64,000 nucleotides of DNA from Piper betle (taxonomy: Eukaryota; Streptophyta; Magnoliopsida; Piperales; Piperaceae). Below the pieces are notes generated by a model. It searched no databases. It saw only the letters and a program-made list of their open reading frames with translations, and was not told where the DNA came from. The position numbers were made by a program, and so were the translations under genes. Location: assembly GCA_033002965.1 (NCBI GenBank), contig JAURVB010004650.1, positions 176,501-240,500 on the forward strand, read 5' to 3'. This document shows, in pieces, positions 12,545 through 25,821 of the stretch; position 1 is the stretch's first letter, and each line of letters begins with the position of its first letter.

Positions 12545-13734
12545 ATAAATAATTAATTTTCGTGGTTAATGATCCAAATGTGTAATTCATAAATAGAAAT
12601 TATAACTTTAATCATCATATAGAGCACTAAGTAAAATTGAAAATCTTATATTTGTTATCTTAGAGTTAATATTTGACTTGAATATTTCATGTTAGATTAG
12701 TTTAGTTTTAATTCGTAATTTAATCACTCTTTGAATTTGTTTCCATTTAAGTATAATGAGTTAAATTAATTTTATTAATTGAGAATTTCTAGTATTAATT
12801 CATCATTGAACGATTATTTTATAATCAATTTTATTATTTGATTCGACACGTATACTTATGCTATAACTTTTACGTCAACTACCATTGAAAGTTGGTCATT
12901 ATCTTTGACTAGTTTGCACTGTAGATCCCACCCAAAGTTAGTTTGCATTAACTCTAAATGTGAATGAGTAGGCATCTAAGTTCATTGAAGTACACTGGGC
13001 CCTAGCCCACTCAGCTAACTTTGGCCCATAAAACCCACGCCCACTCTACCGTCTACTCTCATCCACCACCATCTACGAATCATTGTTATATTTTTCCACA
13101 AAATTGAACTTTGCCATGTCATCTGATGAAAATGGAACGGCGATACGAAAGAGGAATCGACGGATGATCGTATTTTAAGGTCAAAAAATAAAGGAGAAAG
13201 AAAGAATTTGCACTACTAATAAATTGACTCCTGCAGACCATTGACATATTATGATCCCATAGAGTCTATAAAACGTGAGAGCGCGGCCAAGCAAGCACCA
13301 AAAATACAATTCCACAATCCTAAATTTTATTATTTCTGAGCATTACGAAATTACAAACCCAAACTTTTAACAATTACATGTACCTTTCCGGCTCCGTATA
13401 AAAGCCAAAAAATATGGGAAAAAGTGGAGAAAATTCCAAGTGGTGCATATAGTATTATTCTAACCCAACTCTTCGAATTCGTTTTAAAAAAAAACCTTCA
13501 AATCAGGTCAAACCAAAATTATCTATTGAGCCAAACCAAAATTATTAATAAAGAAAGCCATTTTTTTAAAAAAAAATTTATAAAATTATGTGGGTTATTA
13601 TTAATATTTATTTATTTATTTGTAATTTATTTGAGATGTTTAACATAGATGGATAAAATACTTCTGAATATGATTATAATGGTTAAATTATATTTAAACT
13701 TTATTTATAATAAAATTTATAATTAATTTTAAGG

Positions 13735-13772
<38 letters not shown>

Positions 13773-13986
13773 GATGTCAATTTTTCTTTAAAATAACTAT
13801 TTAAACGGTTAAACGGAGATCCGGCATACCGGACGGAAAACCATCTAAAAATGGCCAAATCCCAATCCCCTCCATCGTCTTCTCCTCGCCATAGCTCAAC
13901 GCGCGCTATCTGTCTTTCTCCGGCGCCGGAGCACAACCTAAGCCGCCAAAAACGCTACCTTTCATCTTCCTCGTCGCTTGGATTCG
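12545..13986. other. intergenic region leading into the PPR promoter
   Basis: AT-rich. It contains a (TA)n microsatellite at about 13737-13768. The last ~150 bases (from about 13840) become GC-richer and should be promoter plus 5' UTR of the PPR gene. No separate gene is supported; short frames here are compositional. Confidence 0.6.
13737..13768. repeat. (TA)n microsatellite
   Basis: About fifteen uninterrupted TA units upstream of the PPR gene. Confidence 0.9.
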
Positions 13987-14095
13987 GTGAGTCTCCTCCT
14001 TCCTTTCTTAACTCGTAAGAGATTGCTTTCTTCATTGTCTTCAACCCGTTCTGCTCTCTTCTCATTGCTAGCTGTCTTGTGATGCATGCCTCTAG
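13987..14095 (+). other. probable 5'-UTR intron of the PPR gene
   Basis: A strong donor (GTGAGT at 13987) and an acceptor ending CTCTAG at 14095 frame a T-rich 109-nt segment. If spliced, it removes the upstream in-frame ATG at 14086, so the ATG at 14149 becomes the start. Confidence 0.5.
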
Positions 14096-14148
14096 TATTG
14101 CTGGGGTTTGATTTTGTGACTGTTTGGTTGGTATATCTGTCGGAGAGG

Positions 14149-15981
14149 ATGGAAATAGCGGTGCCTGCTGGTCACGGCCATGGTGGTTTTGCTTCTTTGC
14201 ACTGTAGGAGGGGTGAAAGCGATGTAAGGGTTAAGGGGTTTATCGTGTACAAGTTGGGGAAGAGGCCTTCTTGTGCGAAGGGCATGTTTGGACTGGGACG
14301 TTCTTGCTGCTATGCTTTCAGTGCTGATGTTGAACTGTTGAAAAAGGTTGATTGTGATGGACGGGGGGTTTCGGTTCTTGCGAGAGCTGAACCAGCTGGC
14401 GTGAATGGTAGGCTGGGCAGGTGGTTGAGGAGTTCCAATGGGCATTTGCGGGGTGGTCAATTGGAGCCGAGTTCGCGTTGGTTTGATGAGCCCGGGAGCA
14501 GCGATCGCCTGTGGCGGTTGGTTAGAAATGGTGAACTTGGGGAGGCATTTAGATGCTTGGAGTACATGGCAGGTCATGGAGAAATACCTGATGTAGTTGC
14601 TTGTACGAGTTTGATTAGAGGCCTCTGTCGATTGGGCAATATGAGGAAGGCCACCCGCGTTCTTGAGATAATTGAAGAATCTGGGGCTGTCCCGGATGTG
14701 ATAACCTACAATGTTCTCATTAGTGGTTATTGTAAGTCTGGTGAGATTAATAATGCTCTGTTGTTGCTCGAAAGAATGAGTGTTGCACCCGACGTTGTAA
14801 CTTACAATACTATTCTTCGCAGTTTGTGTGATCGTGGGCATGTGAAACAAGCTATGGATGCTCTTGATCATATGCTGACAAAAGGGTGTCTCCCTGATGT
14901 TATCACATATACCATTCTGATTGAGGCTACATGTAAGGAAAGTGGCGTTGGTCAGGCCTTGAAGTTGTTGGATGAAATGAGGAATAGGGGATGTAAGCCT
15001 GATGTAGTGACCTATAATGTTCTAATAAACGGGATTTGCAAAGAGGGGAGGCTGGATGATGCAATTAGGTTTGTGAATAATATGCCTTCGAATGGCTGTC
15101 AACCCAATGTGATCACTTACAACATAATTTTGCGCAGCATGTGCAGCACAGGCAGATGGATGGATGCTGAGAGGCTTCTATCTGATATGGTGGAGAATGG
15201 CTGCTCCCCTAGTGTTGTGACATTTAATATTTTGATTAACTTCCTCTGCAGAAAGGGATTGTTGGGCCGTGCAATTGATGTGTTGGAAAAGATGCCTAGG
15301 CATGGGTGCGTTCCCAATTCGCTAAGTTATAACCCCTTGCTTCATGGATTCTGTAAGGAGAAGAAAATGGAAAGGGCAATTGAATACTTGGGTATAATGG
15401 TGTCAAGAGGTTGCTATCCTGATATAGTAACTTATAACACCTTGCTTACTGCATTATGTAAAGATGGAAAAGTAGATGTTGCAGTGGAGGTGCTAAACCT
15501 TCTAGACACACAAGGTTGTTCACCTGTTTTGATCACTTATAACACAGTGATTGATGGACTTTCAAAAATGGGAAAAACAAACAAAGCTGTGGATCTCTTA
15601 GAAGAGATGTTGCAGAAAGGTCTCCAACCTGATATCATAACTTACTCATCATTAGTGGGTGGATTGAGTCGTGAAGGCAAGGTTGATGAAGCGATCAATT
15701 TTTTCTATGAACTGGAAAGTCAAGGTATTCGGCCTAATGCTATTACTTACAATTCCTTAATGCTAGGTCTCTGCAAGGCCCGGCAGACAGATCAGGCTAT
15801 TGACTTTTTAGCATATATGGTATCAAAAGGCTGTAAGCCAACCGAAGCGACCTACACTATTCTTATCGAAGGTGTGGCTAATGAAGGAATGACTAAAGAA
15901 GCTTTAGAGTTGTTGAACGAGTTAAGTTGTAGAGGCGTTGTGAGAAAAAGTTCAGCAAAGAATATGGCAGTCGCAATATAG
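14149..15981 (+). CDS. P-class pentatricopeptide repeat protein (At1g09900-like)
   Basis: Organellar RNA-binding protein family; each 35-residue helical hairpin is expected to read one RNA base. The single exon encodes 610 aa. From about residue 140 there are 13 tandem PPR motifs of the pattern PDVVTYNVLI..C..G....A..LL.EM...G, without E or DYW extensions, so this is a pure P-type protein and not an editing factor. By memory the order and text of the repeats follow Arabidopsis At1g09900 almost throughout. The start at 14149 (MEIAVPAG) is preferred over 14086, which lies in a likely 5'-UTR intron. The ~130-residue N-terminus is weakly conserved and may hold a transit peptide. The frame is intact. 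Confidence 0.93.
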   Translation: MEIAVPAGHGHGGFASLHCRRGESDVRVKGFIVYKLGKRPSCAKGMFGLGRSCCYAFSADVELLKKVDCDGRGVSVLARAEPAGVNGRLGRWLRSSNGHLRGGQLEPSSRWFDEPGSSDRLWRLVRNGELGEAFRCLEYMAGHGEIPDVVACTSLIRGLCRLGNMRKATRVLEIIEESGAVPDVITYNVLISGYCKSGEINNALLLLERMSVAPDVVTYNTILRSLCDRGHVKQAMDALDHMLTKGCLPDVITYTILIEATCKESGVGQALKLLDEMRNRGCKPDVVTYNVLINGICKEGRLDDAIRFVNNMPSNGCQPNVITYNIILRSMCSTGRWMDAERLLSDMVENGCSPSVVTFNILINFLCRKGLLGRAIDVLEKMPRHGCVPNSLSYNPLLHGFCKEKKMERAIEYLGIMVSRGCYPDIVTYNTLLTALCKDGKVDVAVEVLNLLDTQGCSPVLITYNTVIDGLSKMGKTNKAVDLLEEMLQKGLQPDIITYSSLVGGLSREGKVDEAINFFYELESQGIRPNAITYNSLMLGLCKARQTDQAIDFLAYMVSKGCKPTEATYTILIEGVANEGMTKEALELLNELSCRGVVRKSSAKNMAVAI

Positions 15982-16886
15982 TCTTATAGTCCTCCTGGGA
16001 AAATTTTTCAGCAGGTCCATTGGTGGTGAGTCTATTTTAAGTATTTCAGCTGTTTTCTTAGGGTTCTTATGAATTGCAAAGATCAAGTACCAGTTTTGTA
16101 GAATCATCAGGAGTAGTATTCGATTGAATTGCTGTGGTTATTGTACACTACTTCACGCTTCTCTGCGGGTAAAGAAATTCTATTTTACTCTATCTTTTAA
16201 ATGATTGTAATGAAATGTATTTCTATTGCTAATTTGACACAAAGTAGCTTAGTTTTTACCTTTTTACAGGTCTTGTATCAGTGTTTGCAAAGTTGTCCAG
16301 ATTCAAGATGGTTGAATTTATAGTTCTTGGTTCAAGGGATTCATCTTTGACTCTTGCTTGTGTTCTGTATCAATCTATTTTGGATCAAGTGACCGTCAGT
16401 GTAGCCTGTCAATTAGCAGTTCATATCGTTTCTCAGCTGTTAAGAGCTAACTATTAATTAAATCACTTTGTCTGGCTGCAAGTGTTTACTTTGCTTGTGG
16501 CTTTTAACTACGCAAAAGCACTAAGAGCTCCAGATTGAATATTCACTCTGAGAAAACTTCATTGGATGCATCATTAAAAAAGGGCATTAGTAGTAAATGT
16601 TTTAGCAAACCCATTGTAGCAGTTCTCTTATTTGCTTAATTTACCAAAATTAATGAAGTTTAACTACTTGTTACAGTTATATCATTCAAATTCCACTAAT
16701 TATGGTAATTCAAAATAATAAGAAAGTTGTTTCAACAATTTTTTTATTGCACTTGTTATAGCAAGTTTGATCCCTAATATAAGGTAGAACTCCTATAATT
16801 AAATCCCACCCTACAAGATCTGTGTGCATCTGCAAAGCATCCGCTAATTAACACATCAAAGTTTTAAAAACAATATCCGGGGCATC
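15982..16886. other. 3' flank of the PPR gene
   Basis: Presumed 3' UTR followed by AT-rich spacer. No coding frame, no RNA gene and no repeat structure could be supported. Confidence 0.5.
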
Positions 16887-17557
16887 TAAGAGTGAGCATA
16901 GTTTGGTGTAACCGACTTCACTAACCATACCAAACTAATTATGGTAGTTCGGTTCGGTGCTAGTTAAATTTGGTTATAATTTAGCTGAAATCAAAAATTA
17001 ACTGTGCTTAGCTTGGTAAGTTCAATCTATTTTCGATCAAGACCAATCAAACCAAATACATCAATAAATGGAAAGATCTTATTTACATTACTTTCTTCTC
17101 TTTTTTTCTTAAATGTTGCACATTGTCTTTATGTATTTTTTGTCATTATGATATGTATCAAAGGTTAATAAAATCATTATTTTGGTTTACTTTATTACAA
17201 AATAATTTATTTATTGAGATGAAAGTTTAATATATTATATATTGTTTACTTATTATATAATATCCTAAATTATAACATTATTCATATGACTTTTCATAAT
17301 AAGTTTATAATTATTCTTAAATGTGTATTAACAATTCTTTATTTCATAAATAAAATTTAAGAATAATTAAATTAAACATTAAAGAATGAATACTATTAAC
17401 GATAGAAAATATTATTTATCATTTTAGTTAGTTTGGTTAAAATCAAACCATACCAAATTAGTACGGTTTCGTTATCAATTATAGTTTAGTTATTGTTTGA
17501 TTAGCCAAATTACTTTAATTCGGTTAATTAGATAAACGATACCAAAAATCAATCCTA
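16887..17557. mobile_element. non-autonomous hAT-like MITE, 671 bp (element 2)
   Basis: Left end TAAGAGTGAGCATAGTTTGG, right end reverse complemented TAGGATTGATTTTTGGTATC. Flanking 8-mers are ggggcatc (16879-16886) and ggtgcatc (17558-17565), a 7/8 match. Subterminal parts carry repeats of the accaaa/ggtttggtt type, and the middle is very AT-rich without coding potential. Confidence 0.72.
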
Positions 17558-17565
17558 GGTGCATC

Positions 17566-19247
17566 AATAATTTCAAATATATGAAATACTATTTTTTAAT
17601 ATTTTATATAAAGTATTTATATTATGAGTTGAAATAAAAGTTTGTAATATATTAAACAAATATTTAAAGTTTTAAAATGTTAAAAACCTCAACATATGGA
17701 TTCGCTCACTATAGTGAGAAAAAACATGGATACTCTTATAAATACTTAGATGTATTATAATCCGAAGCTTAAATGCATAATGTTCTTTTCACGCAGTTGG
17801 TTAATTCATTTTTTAAGATGAATATTTTGTATATACTGATAACAAAATATTGATATGTTTGTCCGTATTCGTTATGTGGGAATTAGGCTCCTTTTTGTAA
17901 TGAAACCTTCATGTAAGGTGTTATAAAAAATTTTAAAAATGTGTTACATACTATAGATCGCTGATAACAATCATATCAATATAAGAATTGTAACATTCAT
18001 GACACAAGTTGATATCAAAAAAATAATGTAGTGATCTCTTATTTGGAGATAAGTAAAACGTGTAACATGTTTTAATGTCTAAAATTATATAAAAATAAAT
18101 AAGTAAATAAACTGATATCGCTAGTCTCGTGGATATGCTTATCATTTTATGGATATTTTAATTAATATTCATTTTCCCCTCATTGATTAAGAAATGATTA
18201 AACTTGACCATTTTCTAGCGAACCAAAATTATCGCTGCCATATATAAAAAATTTCGAGACATAGCTGATGCCACAAATCAAGCTAGTGGCATTCGGAGGA
18301 CATTCAATAAAATCACGATCAGATTTTGAGCTACCACTTGGGTGTCCTCTTTCTACACTAGTATAATTATTCTTTTTATTTCATGCTTAAATCTCTACTT
18401 TTTTTACGAAACCATTATTTTTTTGCAAGTAACCATAGCATAAGTCAATCAGACTCCTTATGATTAAATCAAAAAGTTGGAAAGGATTGGTGTCAGAGTT
18501 GACTGTTGCCCTTTGCATAACCCATCCGCCAAAGTCAACAAGTTGGTAAATAATGAATAATAATAATGATGAATACTTTATCGTTAGAAATCTGAAAACT
18601 AGAAGTCAAATTTTATTTGGGCATCGAGTTCTATCGAACTCATAAGTTCAACTTATTGGTCAATTTCGTTTTTTGGATTGATTGAATCTATTTGGAGGGT
18701 GTCGTCGGAAGCATCCGGGAAGCTTCCTGGGGACGACACTGATCTTGTCTTTGTACAGTTTTTGTCTCATATCTTGGTAGATTGAATATTTTGGAGAAGT
18801 AGGAATGGAAGATGGGAAGAGATGCGTCTGAGATTGGTAAGTTTTTCATTGCTTGCCATTATATATGAGCTAAATCTTTTTCAATCGATTCGATTTTTCT
18901 GATACCGAAAAAGACTGTTTTTGTTCTTGGTTTGTTCTTTGATGAAGGTTTGACTGTTTTAGATTGCATAAAGTATCCGATTGACCTTAATAGTTTTCGG
19001 TCTAAGAAAGTTGAAGAACTGTTCTTGCTTATGTCAAATATATTCAGTGTCTTTTCAGATTCTTATGGGCAATTCTTGATTTGCTCCCCCGCCCCCACTC
19101 CATGCTGTTTGAGAATTACTGAGGCTGTAGATTAACTGAATTTGCATGGAAATTGGAGGATATACACATATATTTGTTCAGTTTGAATTTAATTAAGCTG
19201 ACTTGCTCAAATTTGTCTGGGGAGCCAAGGAGTTACAGAATTAGAGG
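17566..19247. other. intergenic region upstream of the CorA-like pseudogene
   Basis: AT-rich. It contains an imperfect hairpin at 18699-18739 and, from about 18750, a likely former 5' leader of the CorA gene (a GTAAGT at about 18837 may be an old 5'-UTR intron donor). No independent gene is supported. Confidence 0.5.
18699..18739. repeat. hairpin with paired arms GTGTCGTC / GACGACAC
   Basis: Outer 8-bp arms and inner GGAAGC / GCTTCC arms form a GC-rich stem-loop of about 41 nt in an AT-rich setting just upstream of the CorA-like relic. No homology is known. Confidence 0.6.
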
Positions 19248-21451
19248 GTGATGGATTTGAGGCCTGGAGACCGTTCTGTGGAGGTTGAAGAGAATGATGA
19301 TGAAACATCAACTGAAACTTCTCTCAATGAAACCCGACTATATAGATCTCATTTCCCTGGGGCTATTAGAAAGAAAGCTTACCACTTTGATGGGATGGGA
19401 AACTACTACACAAAAGAATGGGACCTTATGGAGTCTTCGGGGGTGGAATTCTGTTGTTATCATATAGAACTTCCAAAGCAAAACCAAAAGCTTGCTCTGT
19501 CTTTACAGTATCTTATGGATGTTCTCTGCCCTCTTCTTAAACTTCAAGATATTGTGACTCTAGTTAGTAATGGACCTTTTTGTTAAATATGTCTACGGGG
19601 CTCTTGTTTTTCGGGTCAATTCCCCTGGACCTGCTATGGCAAGTTTACTCTCAGATTAGCTGCGAACACTGACAACTCTGTGATCACTATCTCTTTTGGT
19701 CGAGTGCCTCGGTTGGGTCTCCCCGACTGGACAATCTCTTCTTTCAGAAGTTCTAAGCATTGAAAGTCCTAGTTTTGTTAAGGAGAACTGTTCTGAACCA
19801 TCTGGTGGCATCGTAATCCGGGAGCATGTCCTTGAATCTTTGTTAACCATGAACCATTCAGAGGAATAAGATAATCCTGTGCCGAGGACTATATCAAATT
19901 TAATCATCCACATATTGGACACACATCTGGACCAACTTCAGGACATTATTATCGAACTCGAGTGGGATTTGGATTCAGTTGAGCTAGAAATGGATGATGG
20001 TAAGCATTTCCTTTGAGTGTATTCCATTGACTATTTGGACAAAGCTAATTAATTTTTATGCTCATTCTTGATCGTCTTTGCAGTTCTCTTGTGTCTTACA
20101 AGTACAATATATATAGTGATGTGTCCAATAGTCTTACTTCTGCGTGGCATATTCATGAGATCATACTAATATGAACTAACTTTAAAGAAGGTTTTGATGA
20201 TAATTGACGTTACCATTTGAATTTATATATTAAAAAAATATTTTGGTTGATGCTGCCAATTCTGGATGATAAGCTGGAAAAAAATCTCGAAGGTGCCATT
20301 TTACAAGTTCGGAAAAATCGTGAAGGGGCTGGAACTATTTATTCTCTTTTTGATTTGTGGTTGTTTTAAGGATGTTGAAACGCTTTTTGCAAGAATCCAG
20401 TATACCAATAATTTTCTCTCACATATATGATATTGCTTTCAAGCTAGTTTGTACGCTTTTTCAAATTTCAATGCTTGACAGACTGATTATGTCTTGAGGA
20501 TTTCTAGTTCAATCACTGGTTATATTGTCATCTATTTCGGCAATTTATATGTTGAACCTCGATTAATTTAATTGACGCCTGGAAACGTTAGTACTATTCT
20601 GGATATAGATCATGCAACGTTTCAGCACACAATCTTTAATATCAGTATGAACCTGGTGAGATCACAATATATTGCAGGTGGTTTTGTCTTGAAAAAGCAA
20701 ATGCTTGAGGACCGGCAATTTCCCAAAATGCACCTTTATTTGCAACGTCTCTTGCAGTTTGATTCCTGTACTCAGCTAGTCGCCTCCTATTCTGAGAAAT
20801 TACTTTTGTTGAATATTGAGTCATACATATTTGTCACGCAACATTCAGGCAGTTGCTCATGCTGAACAAGTACTTCCTCGGATCATGAAAAAATGTGCCC
20901 AACAGTTGGCTCACAAATGGAGATGTTTCTACCCTTGAGGAACTGACCAGTCGACTTAGGAGACTCAAAGAAAATGTTGGGTTTCTGGTTAATCGTGTTG
21001 CTGCAATGCAAGCAGGTCTTGATAGTTGGCAATCTGAGCAAATCAACAAAATGCTTTACTATATCTCCTTGCTTTCAATCGTCTTTCTCCCCTTATCAGT
21101 CATTACAGGTACCTAAGTCATTCATATATTTATTATACTCAAAAACCTTTGTTTTCATTATTGTTCATCCTGTTGGTTTAACAGTTTTTGGGATGAATGT
21201 GGGCGGTGTCCCCTGAACAACACAAAAGGAACCCCTAATACAAGAGGGGTTTTGGAACGTCATAATGATTTGTGCTGTAACATTGCTGCTTCTGCTACTT
21301 TGTTTTGCTTTCCCATCACTCTATGCACAAATTGCTGCATGGAGGAAGAAGAGGGCTTTGAGGAGGAGTTTTTACTTGAATAGGAAGCCTATAAGAACTG
21401 AATTTGGGCGGATCTCAGAGGGTGGAGGCTATGTAAAGATTCGAGAAGACG
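19248..21451 (+). pseudogene. CorA-like Mg2+ transporter family pseudogene
   Basis: Functional relatives are membrane Mg2+ channels whose two C-terminal helices carry a GMN motif. Conserved pieces in order: N-terminal segment (19248-19580); VFRVNSPGPA, LRLAA and ISFGRVPRL (19600-19740); IVIREHVLESLLTMNHSE (to 19870); NPVPRTISNL to ELEMDD (to 19999); exon 2 LKKQMLEDRQFPKMHL (from 20678); exon 3 LRRLKENVGFLVNRVAAMQA with the first membrane helix (20849-21108); exon 4 VFGMNVGGVP (from 21185) with the second helix. Lesions: frame changes near 19583, 19637, 19750 and 20900, an in-frame TAA near 19868, a TGA replacing the Trp after GMNVGGVP near 21215, and probably a lost GT donor after exon 2. The mixture of nonsense, indel and splice lesions argues for a true pseudogene. 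Confidence 0.85.
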
Positions 21452-23771
21452 GTACGTTGAAGATTTTGTATAAAAAGCATGTTTATATGAGTTCAAATTA
21501 TGGTTTTTCATTCACAACTATCTGCTGATCCTATCAAAGAGGAGCAATTTCCCAACAATGAGGAATGTGGGAAGGATTGAGCATCTGCTCAGGCAGACAT
21601 AAATATTGTCAATGATTGTTGGGTCTATTTTGGATACATTTATTGCTCTAATTGTTATATTATACAGGCGAGAATTACAATTTCTTCTCACATTATAAAG
21701 CTCAGGGTTACGGGCTTTTTCGGTTACGATGTTTATGTTTGAGCAGCTGGGAGGCAATGCCAAAACTACAGCTATCAGTGACGGAAGTAGCTCAAATTTC
21801 TGCTGGAGGACCGTTTTCAGATATGATCCATTTTTACACTTCAAATCTAAAGGACCCCAAATTCATAAAAGCGGGCATTGCGAAATAATTTTCTCATAAT
21901 AGCAACCATATATATTTGGCCTAATTTATAAAGATTTTTTTCATGCAATCATCGATTCAAATTTCATCAACAATTAATGTTTAATGTTGTACAAGTTGTT
22001 TTCGAAATCTATCTCAATGACCCAATAAAGTTAAAATGTTCACCGAAAAAAAAAACTGTATATATATATGCCTGCTGTTTACAAGGCTAATTGATATTCA
22101 CAAACAAATGAACATTATGCACGGCTCTAAAGCCTAAATAGAACTTAATCCATAATTACTCCAGGTCCATGTTTTTGCTCTTCATGTCTAGAGTTTTTTC
22201 TGTTGAAAGCTACCAATGGACTGAATTAACTTTGAATTATATCTAAAGCGAGGTATGTCCTAATCATGTTTATGTAGACTAGTTCTTTTCCAATGCATGT
22301 AAATTTTCAACAACGAAAATGTCAATATGCATAAAATAAAAATCAACTTTGAGTTGACAGTCGATGGGCAAATATAGAAACCAAGTTGGTAGCCCCAGTA
22401 TTTGAACTACATTACATGATGACATATGAACTACTGACTGCTAGTTATTACTATCTAGCTGCTTGACATTTTACATTCGCTCTAGATCATAGAACGAATC
22501 AAAACTGCTAATGAATGAATATGCCAGGACCAATCCAAATTAGACATGTAAGCAGACAATATTGGCTTGTAGAATTATTGTTGTCATTAGTATTACTAGA
22601 TGAGTCACTAATGACAATTGCCTTAATTTTCCTATAAAAGATGATTGGAAGTAGTTGTGAAAGGTTGAAGCTTGCCATTAATAAGATCAGGTAAATAGCT
22701 ATGAGACAAGTATAATAGTAAGCTCCAAGGGCTAATGTCTGTCGGTGATTAAAGCCAATGTAGGCTCTCCACGTTGCGATTGTTAGACAAGGATAGCTGA
22801 TAACAAGGGCTTAAAAAATTGACAAAGTTAAAATTTTAAGTACAAAAGTTAGCACGTAGAGAGTAACTAATTCATGGACCAATCCCATCCTTTCACAAGT
22901 TTGCTGGGTTTAAATCATAAGATTTGACTTGGAAACACAATAATGGTGATCTGTGTATTATTTTGTTGAAGGTTTAATTACTCTTTCATATCACCTACAC
23001 AGAGCAATCAAATGCATGGCTGATCACCCTTCTTCTTTCCGCCTTACTTGACAATATGTGCCATGGATTAGTTGGGCATCAAGGATGATTGGAAAGACAG
23101 ATAATGAGTTAGTACATATTTCTTTGGTTTATACATATGGAACCCTTGTTTGCTTGTAATCAATGAGGCAAAATTATATGACGCAAATAGAAAAAAAATC
23201 CTGGATGACTGGTTGTGCATGACCGGCGACGTTAAAAAAGCATTATATGTGTGGACTACAGTCCAAACATACAATAAATAATTAGTTTCATCAAACAAAG
23301 AAAATGAAAATGCATGAAGATCGTAAACCACTGCGCGCAGCCTTTGAAAATTTCCCCAATCTCCATTGAGCGAGGTGTGTAGAATCATACATCAATTAAT
23401 TCGATTCACGTCCAAATTCAACAGCAGGCCTCCCACCATTGACTACAAACGTATATGAAAATTTACAATATGATTCATTCGTATCGATAATTCAAAATCA
23501 AACTCATTCAACAACAATATCCTAGATATATGAGGGCGACGCACATATTGACTACTGCCATGAGCGTAACTAATTTCATGAAATTGTCTACGTTCATAAC
23601 TCAATTAGTCCAAGTCTGCTCAAGTTTTCCAGATGTGAAAGCCCGCAATCCTTTATCGGTTGCCATGCATTGGTCTCATGGGGCAGGTGACCTGCCCCAG
23701 CTATATTTCTTTAACCAACTATTCGTGGGTCCCGCTGTTAATCTAGCACGGATCCACCTTTTGCAATGTCC
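21452..23771. other. intergenic region
   Basis: Presumed old 3' region of the CorA relic, then AT-rich DNA up to the peroxidase promoter. Short frames at 21518-21888 and 23068-23778 show no family resemblance. No repeats with clear ends were found. Confidence 0.5.
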
Positions 23772-23778
23772 TATATAA
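23772..23778 (+). promoter_or_regulatory. TATA box of the peroxidase gene
   Basis: TATATAA followed by a GC-richer stretch, 105-111 nt upstream of the peroxidase ATG; position and context fit a core promoter. Confidence 0.6.
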
Positions 23779-23882
23779 AGCCCGGTTCCGTCTCCTTCAA
23801 TTTGTATGTGGATCAAGGAGATCTTTGCAGTAGCTAGTCAGGAGTAATTAAGCATATAGTACTCTAGGATCCGAGTTATAAT

Positions 23883-25821
<1,939 letters not shown>

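Noticed and set aside
14086..14148. Upstream ATG as start of the PPR protein
   Set aside because: It falls in a likely 5'-UTR intron and adds 21 residues not seen in the remembered homologue.
14092..14871. 259-codon frame antisense to the PPR gene
   Set aside because: Shadow of the PPR coding strand; no domain and no start context.
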